From NCBI GenBank assembly GCA_014529385.2, contig CM043963.1, positions 79,508,412-79,572,411 of the forward strand: a stretch of 64,000 nt of DNA, written 5' to 3'. A program made the position numbers and the translations under genes. Origin of the DNA: Adiantum capillus-veneris (lineage: Eukaryota; Streptophyta; Polypodiopsida; Polypodiales; Pteridaceae). Shown here one piece after another: positions 53,616-64,000 of this stretch (within the stretch, counting starts at the first letter, position 1; every line of letters begins with the position of its first letter). The notes under the pieces were generated by a model. That model was not told the origin of the DNA. It did no database searches and saw only the letters and a list, made by a program, of their open reading frames with translations.

Positions 53616-55364
53616 CCCTCGAATGAATCGATCAAGCAGTTAGTTATTGTTGAAGCGCTCATTTACAGGGCAGCGAGAGTTTAAGTGCTTTAGACGACTA
53701 ATGAAGTCCCTTACTGACTCTCCTTCCTTACGTTCGGCCTTCTGTAGTTGAGATGCTACACCCCAAAGCACACCTTCTCGTATGTACTCCTTTAGAAACA
53801 ACCTTCGAAGGGTAGGGTAGATTGTTTTCTCGTCCACCCTTAGGGTCCTATACCAATCTCCAGCCTTCCCACTTAATGTCAAGCTTAAGGCATTGCACTT
53901 ATGTAGTTCGTTGCGTTCCCTTAAGGAATCACATACTTGTTCAAACACTTCAATGTGTTTCCTAGCATCTTCGTCCCCATTGAATTTTTGCGTGAGTTTG
54001 GCAATTTGTATTGCCTTACTTCTAGGCTCTCTATCAGATGCATGACGCATATTTTCCGCGATAGATCGACCTATGGTTTGAGCAAACGCTGCCAAGTCAC
54101 CTATGTGAGGAGGCAGGGCCAGTGGAGGTACTCTTGGAATCATATGTGGGAGAGGGACGGGTGCCGGTCTTGGCATATGTGTGGATGATGCAAGATATGG
54201 AACATAACCGGGCATAGGTCCACTCGGATAAGGGCTAGGGAGCGGCACTCGAGGAGCATAAACAAGTGGTACAATTGGAGGTGTGGGGGCCATGTGTGCA
54301 TAAGGGGCTAGAGGCACATACGGTCGAGGCCCCATATTAGGTACTACGACAATAGGTAGTGGCACTGCGCTAACCGTAGATGTCATCGGTACATTCTCTG
54401 TCAGGCTTATCCCTGGAGTGAGCACTGGGTTTACCTTAATAGAGGGTTGAGCCAAGTTAGGGAAGCTAAAGTTGTCGCTCGGAGGCTCAGATTGCATAGA
54501 GACCCCAGGTGAAATGACGTAAGATGGGTCCATGGGGCTCATTAGAGGAGTCTCCATTTGTGATAGAGTAGGCTGTTGAGCCTTGCTCGTATCCAGAAAT
54601 CTCATGGAGACAGTTGAGAGTATATTTACCCCTCGGTTTTGCCTTTCTGATTGAATAATGCCATGGATAACATTACAGATCATTTTCTGTTGATCTTCGA
54701 TGCTCGTGGCACTAGAGGTGGATTGTATAATCTCTATCCATCCTACATGGTAGGCGTGGCCAGAGTGTAGATCCGTCAACACCTCAGTGTGGAGGTCGTA
54801 TGTCCAATGATCATTAATGAACAATCCTTCTAGAGTCGACGTGTTAACGATTTCTTGTGAGGTAGAAGCAATGTTGCTCCCCGTGGTTTTACTTGTCACC
54901 AACGGTACTCTAGAGGGAACTTCTGAAGGAGGCAGCTCAACAGGGCCTTCTTGGTAAGAAGTTGGCAGGATATCCACATGGACACTCTTTGGGGGTGTGG
55001 GGTCCACGTGCGATGTGAAAGGAGAGTCCACTTCCCCACCCCCTTCGTGTGCTTCATTTGCATCAGGTTCCGAGCGAGTAGCTCTACCTAATGTTTCCAT
55101 GAAACGGCTAAACATACTAGTACTAGGCTGTGGAGCTTCGGGAGGTGCATGGCCTTCTCTCTCAGTGTTTTGGGTGGGGTATGCTTCCATGATTTCTGAG
55201 TCGGAGGAGGAATCACTAGCGGCTATTTTAGGGTCTTGGGTGGTGCTACCTTGTGTCCCCGCTGAGGGTCTAGATCCTATCGTGGATGGGTAATGGGTGT
55301 CCGTATGAACTGACGCACCCTCAATATGCTCGTGTTCTAGCACCCGCCCAAAGCGTAAGTGCAT
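53616..55364 (-). pseudogene. Gypsy-D gag
   Basis: From MHLRFGRVLEHEHIEGA. A long Pro/Ser-rich N-terminal part (about 440 residues) precedes the retrotransposon gag fold: IAKLTQKFNGDEDARKHIEV, GKAGDWYRTL, YPTLRRLFLKEY, RDFISRLKHLNSRCP. The stop TAA 53640-53642 follows FNNN; the same frame then continues with LLDRFIRGLRNEG..., the natural end of the gag fold, so the stop is a mutation rather than the gag terminus. It makes the particle core when intact. The Pro-rich extension makes it longer than the gag of gypsy-3. Confidence 0.88.
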
Positions 55365-56416
55365 GTGCTTTTGATACCCTAAGGTGTCAAAAAGCTGCTC
55401 TAGGAGGCCTTGTGACTAGTTTTTAGCATGTTTTTTGTTTGTTTTTTTGCTAGATTTTTTAGAGCATGTCGTGGAATGGGCCATGTGATAGCTCGAAACG
55501 AGCATATCGGTCAGAGGGTCGTGCCGTGCTTTACAGCCCTCCGTTTGGTCACTCTATGCCCTCGGAATCCCTAAAACTGTCAATTTCTAGTAGGGAACTA
55601 GGCCCAAACTAGAAAGTCTAAGGGTGCAAGTGGGAAGAGAAGGGAGGAGAGTGGAGGACTTGTCCCACATGCTCTCATTCTCTCTTGAGGGAGTAGGGTA
55701 TATATATAAGAGTGAGTCTAGTATATATCATAGGACTGAGGCCTGAGGCCTGGGCCTGGGCGTGGGCTTGGGCTTGGGCTTGGGCTTGGGCTTGGGGAAT
55801 CGATCCCGATCTATCTTTTATACAGACCAACCCGTACGTTTTTATAACTCACGTTTTTTATTTTCGAAAATTTAACCTCCCACTCACTCGCGTTTTTTTT
55901 TTCGGTTTTTTTTTTCACGATTTTTTTTTTCAAGATTTTTTTTAAATTTTTTTTTGAAATAATTTTTTTTTGGAGATATTATTTGGTACGCGTTTTGGTG
56001 CGCGTTGACCTCACCTAACTATTTACTGTCCCACCTACCTATTGACCTGCAATCAGTGGTTCACCTAATTACTAACCTACTTAATTAACTAACTGTGCGC
56101 CTAACTGTGCACAACACAGAAAACACAGAAAATGCAGAAATTGAAACTTGACAGAACTGTGCAGTGAAAACACAGAAAATGCAAAAAAAACGCAAGAAAT
56201 GCTAACTGTGTGTAAAAAGAAAAACAGAATTTTGCTAACTGTCTAACTAATTACTGAATGTACGTAGCAGAAAAACAGAAAATGCAAACTGTGCGCATTG
56301 GAAAAACAGAAATAACAACTTGCAGAAAAAATACGCCTTCCTCTCCCTCTTCTTTCCTACTGCAAACCACTCATACAAGAAGCACAAAGTGCCTCTTGGG
56401 CTTAGTGCAGGGCTAT
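55365..56416 (-). other. Gypsy-D 5' leader
   Basis: About 1.05 kb of non-coding leader with oligo(T)/oligo(A) runs (55885-55970) and a short hexamer array of gggctt type at 55749-55797. No ORF of note on the sense strand. Confidence 0.7.
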
Positions 56417-56434
56417 TCCCCGGCAGCGGCGCCA
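56417..56434 (-). promoter_or_regulatory. Gypsy-D primer-binding site
   Basis: Minus-strand TGGCGCCGCTGCCGGGGA, four bases from the LTR. It differs from the iMet-type site of all other LTR elements in this window. Confidence 0.9.
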
Positions 56435-56438
56435 AAAA

Positions 56439-57020
56439 TGTGCGCTCCTTGCGGCACTGTCAAAGCAAGGGACTTGCCGATACACCGTGTACGAGCCACA
56501 GACGGCTCCAAGCACACAACTAGTTTAACTAGTAAGCTCAAAGAGGGCAATGGTGTGTCACTCACCGCCTTATGCTCTTGCCGTAGAGGATTCCTCGCCG
56601 CGAAGAAGAGGGAGACGCCGCTACGCTGTGCTCAACCGCCTCGCCGCCGTCGTGCCGCCGCAACGCTCGATCGCACACACACTCTCACACACTCTCTCTC
56701 TCTCTCACACGCACACACACAAGGAGATGGTGAAGGAGAAGGTGGAGATGGAGCAAGAGCAGCTTCTATTGCACAATGAGAGAATGACTCAATTTTAGGT
56801 TTAATTGGCTTTTATGTGAGCTCACCCCATTCACACTTGGGCGCCCATGCTTAGCCAACTAACCCTAGCATGTTCGTGTTAGAGTGCGCCTCTCATCGGC
56901 GATCACTCTACCTTTCCCTATTGGACCGACAAGCCCGCTGCCTGACTCTACTTAAATAAATAATACGGTTACAGTGTCCGTCGTAGGCGATAGGGTGTTC
57001 GTGAGCCACGAGGGTTAACA
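56439..57020 (-). repeat. Gypsy-D 5' LTR (right copy)
   Basis: 582 bp, same ends as the left copy, directly next to the primer-binding site. Confidence 0.95.
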
Positions 57021-57047
57021 ATGACACTCTAAGTAAGAACTTGGCAC

Positions 57048-57050
<3 letters not shown>

Positions 57051-57127
<77 letters not shown>
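57051..57127. repeat. (GA)n microsatellite
   Basis: About 38 GA units, 30 bases right of the gypsy-D LTR. Confidence 0.98.
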
Positions 57128-57130
<3 letters not shown>

Positions 57131-57311
57131 ATCTAGAGCCTTGCATGCCATGAGCAGGTTGAATTCAACCACCCTTGTCCAAGCCACCATTGGTCCCACT
57201 CAAACAGATTTCAGCGTATGCCTATCGATTTGCCTCTAACTGCTTCAAAGATCCTTGTGTTTGGAATGGGTTTAACAAAATTATGAAAGAACTTGGCAAG
57301 GGGGGGGGGGG

Positions 57312-57395
<84 letters not shown>

Positions 57396-57569
57396 CTGCA
57401 TCTAGAGCCTTGCATGCCATGAGCGAGTTGAATTCAATCACCCTTGTCCAAGCCACCATTGGTCCCACTCAAACACATTTCAGCCTATGCCTATCGATTT
57501 GCCTCTAGCTGCTTCAAAAATCCTTGTGTTTGGAATGGGTTTAACAAAATTATAAAAGAACTTGGCAAA

Positions 57570-57602
<33 letters not shown>
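57128..57602. repeat. Tandem duplication of about 269 bp with poly-G and GA tracts
   Basis: The unit starting tctagagccttgcatgcc at 57132 recurs at 57401. Each copy ends in a poly-G run (57300-57314; 57570-57602, 33 G) followed by GA repeats (57315-57393; 57603-57618). The two copies are close to identical apart from the tract lengths. Confidence 0.9.
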
Positions 57603-57603
<1 letters not shown>

Positions 57604-57628
57604 GAGAGAGAGAGAGAGGGGATCACCC

Positions 57629-57991
57629 TTGGCTATCGTCAAGCCCTCACTTGGCATGTGCAATCAGGCGTGTTATAGCATCCCAATCGCTAACAACCTC
57701 TCATTTCTTAATAATAGCCTTTGCATTACCAAGCCTTTGGCCATGACTAAGGTGGTAGCTATCAACATGGCTGGCTACTCACGCCGGTTTGTGACCAACA
57801 CTTCCTTGCTCAAGGTGACCAGAGAAAGGGATCTTCTTTTGAGAGACAACAAAGGTGTCATCCCAACAAAGGTCTACCAAGATAGCTTTCTTTTACCTCT
57901 CTTTGCTCGTAAATTTAATGTGTCTTCTAGTGGTTCTTGTGTTCCTAACCACGATGCACTAGCACTTAGACATAGTAGAGGCATTATCTAG
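57629..57991 (+). CDS. Hypothetical ORF, 120 residues
   Basis: Open from MAIVKPSLGMCNQACYSIPI to a stop at 57989-57991. The composition is protein-like (VTRERDLLLRDNKGVIPTKV) but no family is recognised. The frame starts beside the GA tract, so it may be a piece of a longer decayed gene or chance. Confidence 0.2.
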   Translation: MAIVKPSLGMCNQACYSIPIANNLSFLNNSLCITKPLAMTKVVAINMAGYSRRFVTNTSLLKVTRERDLLLRDNKGVIPTKVYQDSFLLPLFARKFNVSSSGSCVPNHDALALRHSRGII

Positions 57992-59072
57992 CATATGTAG
58001 AGCCGATCAACAAAATACTACATAGTCTGGACCATAATTGTAGAACTCACTGAGATTTCTATGATGAAAATTTCTTTGTTTGTGGTAACCTATTGATTTG
58101 TGCATTCCTTCTTACTCAAACTTCATTTTTGATGCCTTTTTTATGGGTGTGCTTAGGATGAGCTCTCTAAGAGACTCTTAGGTTTAATAAAGAATTTCTA
58201 AAATGCTAATAGAGATGGTAGGGCTACATAAGATTCTTATGGAGCTTTGATTGGATTAGTTTACTCGATTTTTTATATGCTTGAAAAGTCTCGCTCATTT
58301 TTTGTAATTGCGTGTTAAGGGACTTGAGGAGTTCCACCTACTACCAGCTTTCGTAAGCCTTGAAGGTTTGTGCAAAGGTCTTGCACCCAAGCTAATTAGT
58401 AAAAGAGCAAGTTTATAGTTTTTAACAAATGAAAGGGAAAAGCTAAAAAAGGTTAGATCAGCCCTTCCTCATTCAGTAATTAGTAATTTGACACTAGTCC
58501 TTCTTTACTAAGCTTGGCTAGGCCACATGTCCAAAGTAGCATACACTTGCTTTGTGTGAATTTAACAAGTGTGTGTGAGTGAGTGTGGTGTCTTCACTTG
58601 CCAAGAAGATTCCAAGGGGGGGGGGGTGCGAGTTCTTCATGCAGCATAGCAAGCTAGGACAAGTATAAGAGCATGCTTGAGTTGCATTATGGAGTGTTCA
58701 CACCTAATTGGTCAAGCTGCAAGCATTCCAAGTTGCACACTTGCACTCGGGGGTCCACCTTTCAAAAATACCTATAGCACATGCATTCAAAAGGTATTTT
58801 TAAAGCCCCTCTACACACATACCTCATCATGAATTAAAAGACCCCTCTTCCTTCATATATTTTTACCTTTTTTTCAATTTTCTACCCCTATTGTACATTT
58901 AATTATGTAACTCTTTAAAATATTAAAAACCCCTTCGAGTGAACTCTCGTGCTACACTTACATATTTTGAGGTGGACCCCTTGGGAACTTGCACAAGCGT
59001 AAAAGGGAGGGCTCATTGGATTTTTTGCCTTTTGCTCCTCTCACACACTCTCTCAAGTGCCCAAGTTGGTAA

Positions 59073-59078
<6 letters not shown>
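57992..59078. other. Gene-poor stretch
   Basis: AT-rich DNA without supported genes. Includes a G run at 58617-58626. Confidence 0.4.

Positions 59079-59131
<53 letters not shown>
59079..59131. repeat. (CT)n microsatellite
   Basis: About 26 CT units. Confidence 0.98.
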
Positions 59132-59133
<2 letters not shown>

Positions 59134-59371
59134 GGAAGCTCTAGAGATGGACTCTATGCTCAAGCTTAGCTATGGATGCAAATCCAATCCAATGAAAGTT
59201 TCTTCTTCTCCATCTCGTTGCTTGAAAAATACTTTTCACCCTCATCTACCTCTTTCTCCGCAGCTCCTTTCTCCCCACTGGGTGTTTAGGGTTTGGGAAG
59301 GAGGGTTATACCATGGAATCTTGAAAAACACCATCTTCTCGATTCGAGTAAAGCTCCAAAGAGTACAAACA

Positions 59372-59624
59372 TGTATTGTAACAAGGCTCTCTTTTGAGAG
59401 GATTATAATACAAGTCCTTTTGGAGGGGGGACTTGAAGGAGTACGATCGGAAGTGCGACACGAGAGAGAGTGCGAGAAGAAGAGCACGACGATATGGTGA
59501 ACTCGCTCTACTGTAATGTGTAGAGCATAGTGAGTTCTTATTAGGTTTTTGCAAAGAATATGTGTACATACCTGGCGGCCCGCCCACTTACCTGGGCGAC
59601 CACATTGGGCTTTATACCCCAACA
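59372..59624 (-). repeat. Copia-2 3' LTR
   Basis: On minus it starts TGTTGGGGTATAAAG at 59624, right after the purine run gtgggagg (59626-59635 complement). The other end is a guess: TTACAATACA at 59372 would give about 253 bp, close to the 281 bp of copia-1. The second LTR copy is not in the window to check. Confidence 0.5.
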
Positions 59625-59701
59625 ACCTCCCACTTAAATTCCAATGTGGTACTTTAAGTGTGAGAGAAGCTAATATACAAGAGATGTAGAGAAGTGATGT
59701 A

Positions 59702-62700
59702 CTACCCTACACCTAACTGCTTGCGAAAATGCGCGAAGCTCTCTGAGGGAAGTCCTTTTGTAAGTAGATCAGCAGGATTTTTTGTGGTGTGAACTTTGAC
59801 AAGCTGAAGTTGCTTATCCTCGAGCATTTCCCTGATGAAATGATACTTCACATCCACATGCTTTGTCTTTGAGTGATAAACTGGATTGCGAGCCAATTGT
59901 ATAGCACTTTGACTATCACAATATAACACAGGCATCTCTTCTTTGATTCCCAAATCTGTTACTAGTCGATTAAGCCAAATTGATTCTTTGCATGCCTCTG
60001 ATGCTGCAACATATTCAGCCTCTGTAGTAGACTGAGTAACACAATCTTGTAATCTAGAACGCCATGATACTGCTCCACCAGCCAATGTAAAGACATACCC
60101 TGACGTAGACCTTCGGTTGCTTAAGTCACCTGCATAATCTGAGTCTGTAAAACCTTTTACACTTAGCTCCTGACTCCCATAGCATATACGCATACTCTTT
60201 GTAGCTTTCAGGTATCTCAATATTCCTTTCACTGCCTCCCAATGTTTCTTGCCTGGGTTTGACATGTATCGACTTACTACTCCCACTGCAAATGCAATGT
60301 CTGGGCGAGTAGCAATCATTGCATACACAAACTACCCACTGAAGACGCATATGGAATCTTATCCATTTCAACCTGTTCTTCCTTAGACACAGGACAATCT
60401 TGTTTGATAAGTTTCACATATGGTGGCAATGGAACACTCAATGCCTTTCCCTTCTCCATATTGAAACGTTGCAAAACCTTGTCAATATACTCTATTTGAG
60501 ATAACCAAATCAACTTCTTTGATCTGTCTCTCTCAATGCGCATACCAAGTATATGACTTGCCTCACCCATGTCTTTCATGTCAAACGATTTTGCCATCTT
60601 TGACTTCAAAGCTGAAATTTCTTCCAAGTGCTTGCCAGCAATCAACATGTCATCCACATACAAAATAAGGATCAACTAACTGCCATCCTTAGCCTTCTTT
60701 GTATATAGACAGTGATCGAACTCACTACGTTTGTAGCCTTGAGAAAGCATAAACTTGTGGAATTTATGGTACCATGCCCTCGGTGATTGTTTTAAGCCAT
60801 AAAGACTCTTTAACAACTGGCATACCCAATCTTCCTTGCCTTTATCAACAAACCCTTCTGGCTGCTGCATGTAAATTTCCACATCTAAATCACCATGCAA
60901 GAACGCTGTCTTGACATCCATTTGGTGCAACACCAAATCTAATATGGAAACCAATGCAAGAAAGCATCTCAATGTAGTCATCTTGACCACCGGAGAGAAG
61001 ACTTCATCAAAGTCAATGCCTTGTTCTTGCTTAAAGCCCTTGGCAACAAGCCTTGCTTTGTACTTTGGCTGACAATCATGAGCGGTGATCTTATACATGT
61101 AAACCCATTTACAAGGTAGAGCCTTTTTGCCCCGTGGTAATTTAACTAGCTTCCATGTCTGGTTTTTATGCAGAGCTGTCATCTCTGACTGCATGGCCAA
61201 TTGCCAATTCCCGGAGTCCTTCATTTGCACTACTTCCTTGTAACATGAAGGCTCATTGCTATCAGTCAACATGACATAGTTCATAGATGGAACAAACCTA
61301 TCAAGAGGTCGCGTGACATGTCCAGATCTACGCACAATAGCTGGCTCAGGCTCAGCCACAACCTGTGGTTCCACTCTATCCTGTCCTTGCTCCTCTTGAG
61401 CCCTGACATTATGTCTTGCACGTGCAGGTCCATCTTCTTGGAAGACAACTCTTCTAATCTCCTCAACCCTCTCTGGTTTAGAATGATATTTGGATTCATT
61501 AAAGTGAACATCATTGCTGCGGACAACCTTTCTGGATTCGGGATCCCAAAGTCTGTACCCCATCTCACCAGAATTACCATAGCCTAGAAAGATGCACTTT
61601 CTACTCTTTGGCTCAAGTTTGTTCCTAAATTCCTTTGGAACGTGAGTATATGTCTCACAGCCAACGACTCTGAGATGCTTGTATGAGGGAATTTTGCCTG
61701 ACCATACCATCTCTGGCACTGAATCCTTCTGCAAAACCTTGCTAGGAGATCTATTTACAAGATGAATAGCTGTTGATACAGCTTCAGCCCAAAACCCATT
61801 TGGCAGTTGTGCATTAGACAACATACTTTTGACCTTCTCTTGTATGGTCCTATTCATCCTCTCAGCAACACCATTTTGAGGAGGATTGTAAGGAGCAGTA
61901 AGTTCACGTTTTATACCTTTTGACTCACAAAAGTCCTGAAAGGCCTTTGAAACATACTCTCCACCATTGGCAGTGCGTAAGCATTTAAGCTTCTTGCCAC
62001 TCTGATTCTCCACAAGTGTCACAAATGTTTTGAAAACACTAAACGTTTCATCCTTGTGCTTGAGAAAGTAAACCCATACTTTCCTCGAGTAATCATCTAT
62101 AAATGTCATAAAGTAAGAAGCTCCCCCTAGAGATAGGTTAGGCATAGGTCCACACAAATCACTATGAACAAGTGCCAACTGTGTATCTCTTCTACTGCTT
62201 CTATGCTTATGTGGCTGCTGTGTTTGCTTACCATACAGACAATGTTCACAGAATTCAAAATCATTAAATGAAAAGCCTGGCAAATAACCAGAATGAGACA
62301 AGATTTCCATTCCCTTCTTGGACATATGTCCTAACCGGCTATGCCACAAAGAAACGTTCGGCTGCTCGGTTACATTGATTACATTTTTAGAGACATTTGA
62401 TACATAAATCATGTAAAGTCCTCCAGACTTTACTCCATGTGCTACTGTCATAGAACCCTTGGATATCTTCCACATGTTCTGTCCAAAAGTGGTGACGTAG
62501 CCAGCATCATCAAGTAAACCTGTGCTGATCAAGCTCTTTGTAATTGTGGGAACATGTCTCACATTCTTCAGCGTCAAAGAAGAGCCATTCTGAAACTTCA
62601 ATTGAACATCTCCAACACCTAAGATCTCACATGTCTGCCCATTGCCTAGCCGAACATGATCTTTAGTGGTCACATAAGAGGTAAACCACTCCTTGTTTGG

Positions 62701-63654
62701 AGACACATGAAGTGATGCCCCTGAGTCTATAATCCAGTCACTCAGTGCATTTCCATTAGATGCTGTAAGAAGAGCTGAGTCCATTGTATTCTTCAAGAAG
62801 TAGATGTCTCCTGACACTAGACTGTCATCCTCTGCAACAATGTTTGTCACATTTATTTCTTGAATCTTCACTGAGGACTTGTTCTTCTCACCATGGTCTT
62901 CAGCTTTCTCTTTGCCTTTTTCTGCTTTCCATTCTCTGCAGTCTCTTTTCATGTGACCCTTCTTGCCACAATGGTAGCATTCTATGTCACTCTTGCCTTT
63001 AGCACTGCGGGACTTGCTACGAGACTGATTCCTCTTTCCACCTTTGTACTTTTCTTTGGTCCTTCCCGTGACAACTGTCTTTCTATTGGTTTCTTCAGTA
63101 AGCAGACTTCCTTATACACCTGCTATGTTCAAACCATTTGGAGGTGCAGAATTACTCAAAGCTGTGCGAAAAGTGTCCCAACTTTTCGGCAATGTGATCA
63201 ACAGGAACATAGCTCTAACAGGTTCATCAAACTTGACACCTTGAGCTGACAACTGACTATAGATTGTGTTGAATTCATTCAGATGATTGGACATAGGTGT
63301 CCCTTCTTTCATCTTCAAGTCAACAAGCTTCTTAAGCCAGTATACCTGTGAAGCTGCACTCTGCTTCTCATAAAGATCACTCAACTTTAACCATGCTTGA
63401 TAAGCCGACATCTCGTCTGCTACATTGAAGTAAACGCTTTCTGCCAAAGTCAGCATAATGGTAGAAAGTGCCAATTCATCCATTTCGCTCCATTCATCTT
63501 CGTCCATATCTTCTGGTTTTATCCCCTTGAGCTTTATAGGTTTTATCTGCTTCTTTTGTACCAACACGTGCCAAATCTGCTTCTTCCACAATGGGAAATT
63601 GGTTCCATCCAGCTTCTTGATATTGTAAAGAGCAGTGTCCTGTGATCCAGCCAT
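59702..63654 (-). pseudogene. Copia-2 gag-pol
   Basis: Gag starts MAGSQDTALYNIKKLDGTN at 63654. Stop TAA 63112-63114 falls after IAGV, and the same frame then gives the knuckle CYHCGKKGHMKRDC. Protease is intact at its active site (WIIDSGASLHVSP). Integrase has HSRLGHMSKKG...CEHCLYGK, HSDLCGP and NGVAERMNRT, but the second catalytic site reads LRTANGGEY instead of LRSDNGGEY. RT: VYMYKIT, MDVKTAFLHG, then stop TAG 60676-60678 just before LYVDDML. A one-base deletion near 60331 shifts the frame at GSL/MYAM. RNase H (GFTDSDYAG, TTEAEYVAAS, CDSQSAIQL, NPADLLTKGL) ends at 59702. Gag and pol share one frame apart from these lesions. Confidence 0.93.
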
Positions 63655-64000
63655 AGCTAAGCTTCACAGTAGTTTACTTTTCTGGGAAAAATTCGGCAGA
63701 GTTTCCCCTGTAAACTGACCTATGAACCAATATCAACCTGTCAAATGAACCAAGAAAGCTTCATATTCTGCAGAAATTTTGACAGAGTCTCCTTTGTAAA
63801 ATGGCTCTAGTGTACTAAAAACAGACCAAAAAACAGCTCAAAAAACACTGTCTCTCTGACACTGTAAGCTGCGGGTAAACCTGTCCTGCACCTGTACTGT
63901 CTCTGACTGTCCTGTAAGCATAGACTGCAAAAATGCCTCAACGGCAGTAAAGCAAAGATGCAATCCCAACTGTCTAACTCACAGTCAATACATCCTAGCT
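63655..64000 (-). other. Copia-2 5' leader (partial)
   Basis: Non-coding sequence upstream of gag, up to the window edge. No primer-binding site is reached. Confidence 0.7.

Larger units (their letters stand above)
43521..57020 (-). mobile_element. Gypsy-D: 13.5-kb Athila/Tat-like Ty3/gypsy element with extra 3' ORFs
   Basis: LTRs 43521-44094 and 56439-57020 (minus), flanked by atgat / atgac (4 of 5 bases). The primer-binding site on the minus strand (56417-56434) reads TGGCGCCGCTGCCGGGGA, the type found in Athila/Tat-group elements and usually attributed to tRNA-Asp. Gag-pol runs in one frame (55364 to 47325) with three stops. After pol come a second retropepsin-like ORF (47390-46339) and an acidic ORF (45746-45315). 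Integrase has no chromodomain (FDFVGPI-like region GLDFVGPI, ATDYVTKWAEA). The LTR copies differ modestly, so the element is not ancient. Confidence 0.93.
59372..64000 (-). mobile_element. Copia-2: Ty1/copia element (minus), 5' LTR outside the window
   Basis: 3' LTR, polypurine tract and the whole gag-pol are present; the leader runs off the right edge, so the primer-binding site and 5' LTR are not seen. The proteins are related to copia-1 throughout (gag, integrase, RT). Gag-pol has two stops and a one-base frameshift. The left edge is approximate. Confidence 0.88.

Noticed and set aside
53640-53642. Gag stop of gypsy-D as a programmed readthrough site
   Set aside because: The stop cuts the gag fold itself before its end (LLDRFIRGLRNEG follows), and there are two more stops further on, so mutation is simpler.
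55745-55797. GGGCTT hexamer run resembling telomere repeat
   Set aside because: The plant telomere unit is TTTAGGG; this is a short local repeat in the gypsy-D leader.
57175-57508. ORFs on both strands rich in Arg-Glu or Ser-Leu (also at 16319-16760, 37882-38198, 40782-41073, 58939-59500)
   Set aside because: They are translations of GA/CT microsatellites.

Overview
This window is plant nuclear DNA made almost entirely of nested transposable elements. I find no host gene that I can defend. The evidence for a land plant is: copia and gypsy polyproteins of plant type (UBN2-type gag, chromodomain gypsy, Athila/Tat-like gypsy); LTRs followed by TGGTATCAGAGC primer-binding sites (initiator Met tRNA) or a TGGCGCC... 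site; a plant-type hAT transposase with a BED finger and DUF659-like region; and long GA/CT microsatellites. The species cannot be read from the sequence. A large, repeat-rich genome such as a fern or gymnosperm is only a guess.

Layout. 0.5-1.4 kb: 3' end of a LINE (zinc-binding tail) on +. 2-3.2 kb: edge of an old minus-strand LTR element. 3.2-14.75 kb: gypsy-1 (+, chromodomain type), its 3' LTR split by copia-1 (8589-13820, 5-bp target duplication agaga). 15.2-17.2 kb: scraps of a minus gypsy (gag, PBS, LTR edge) and of a + copia (RNase H end and LTR). 17.3-21.4 kb: a + gypsy pol fragment cut by a non-coding LTR element (17875-21127, duplication ccatc). 21.6-36.4 kb: a minus-strand LINE with endonuclease and RT, split by gypsy-3 (23646-30931, minus) and by a hAT transposon (31479-34638, duplication ccggattc). 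36.4-43.5 kb: gene-poor DNA with microsatellites and a SINE-like unit. 43.5-57.0 kb: gypsy-D, a 13.5-kb Athila/Tat-like element (minus) with extra ORFs after pol. 57.0-59.4 kb: GA/poly-G repeats. 59.4 kb to the end: copia-2 (minus), whose 5' LTR lies outside the window.

All gag-pol genes carry stops or frameshifts, so these copies are defective, although several are only lightly damaged. The hAT transposase has one visible nonsense codon and is otherwise open. The LINE reading frame continues across both insertions, which proves their borders.

The best candidate for something undescribed is in gypsy-D. Downstream of integrase, and overlapping the end of pol in the -1 frame, is a second retropepsin-like domain with a canonical DTGA active site, followed by a tail with four W-(V/I)-P-K-like repeats. 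A separate intact acidic ORF of 143 residues follows before the 3' LTR. The element's usual protease, inside pol, carries DGGA instead, and its gag has several zinc knuckles of unusual CX2CX3HX4C spacing.
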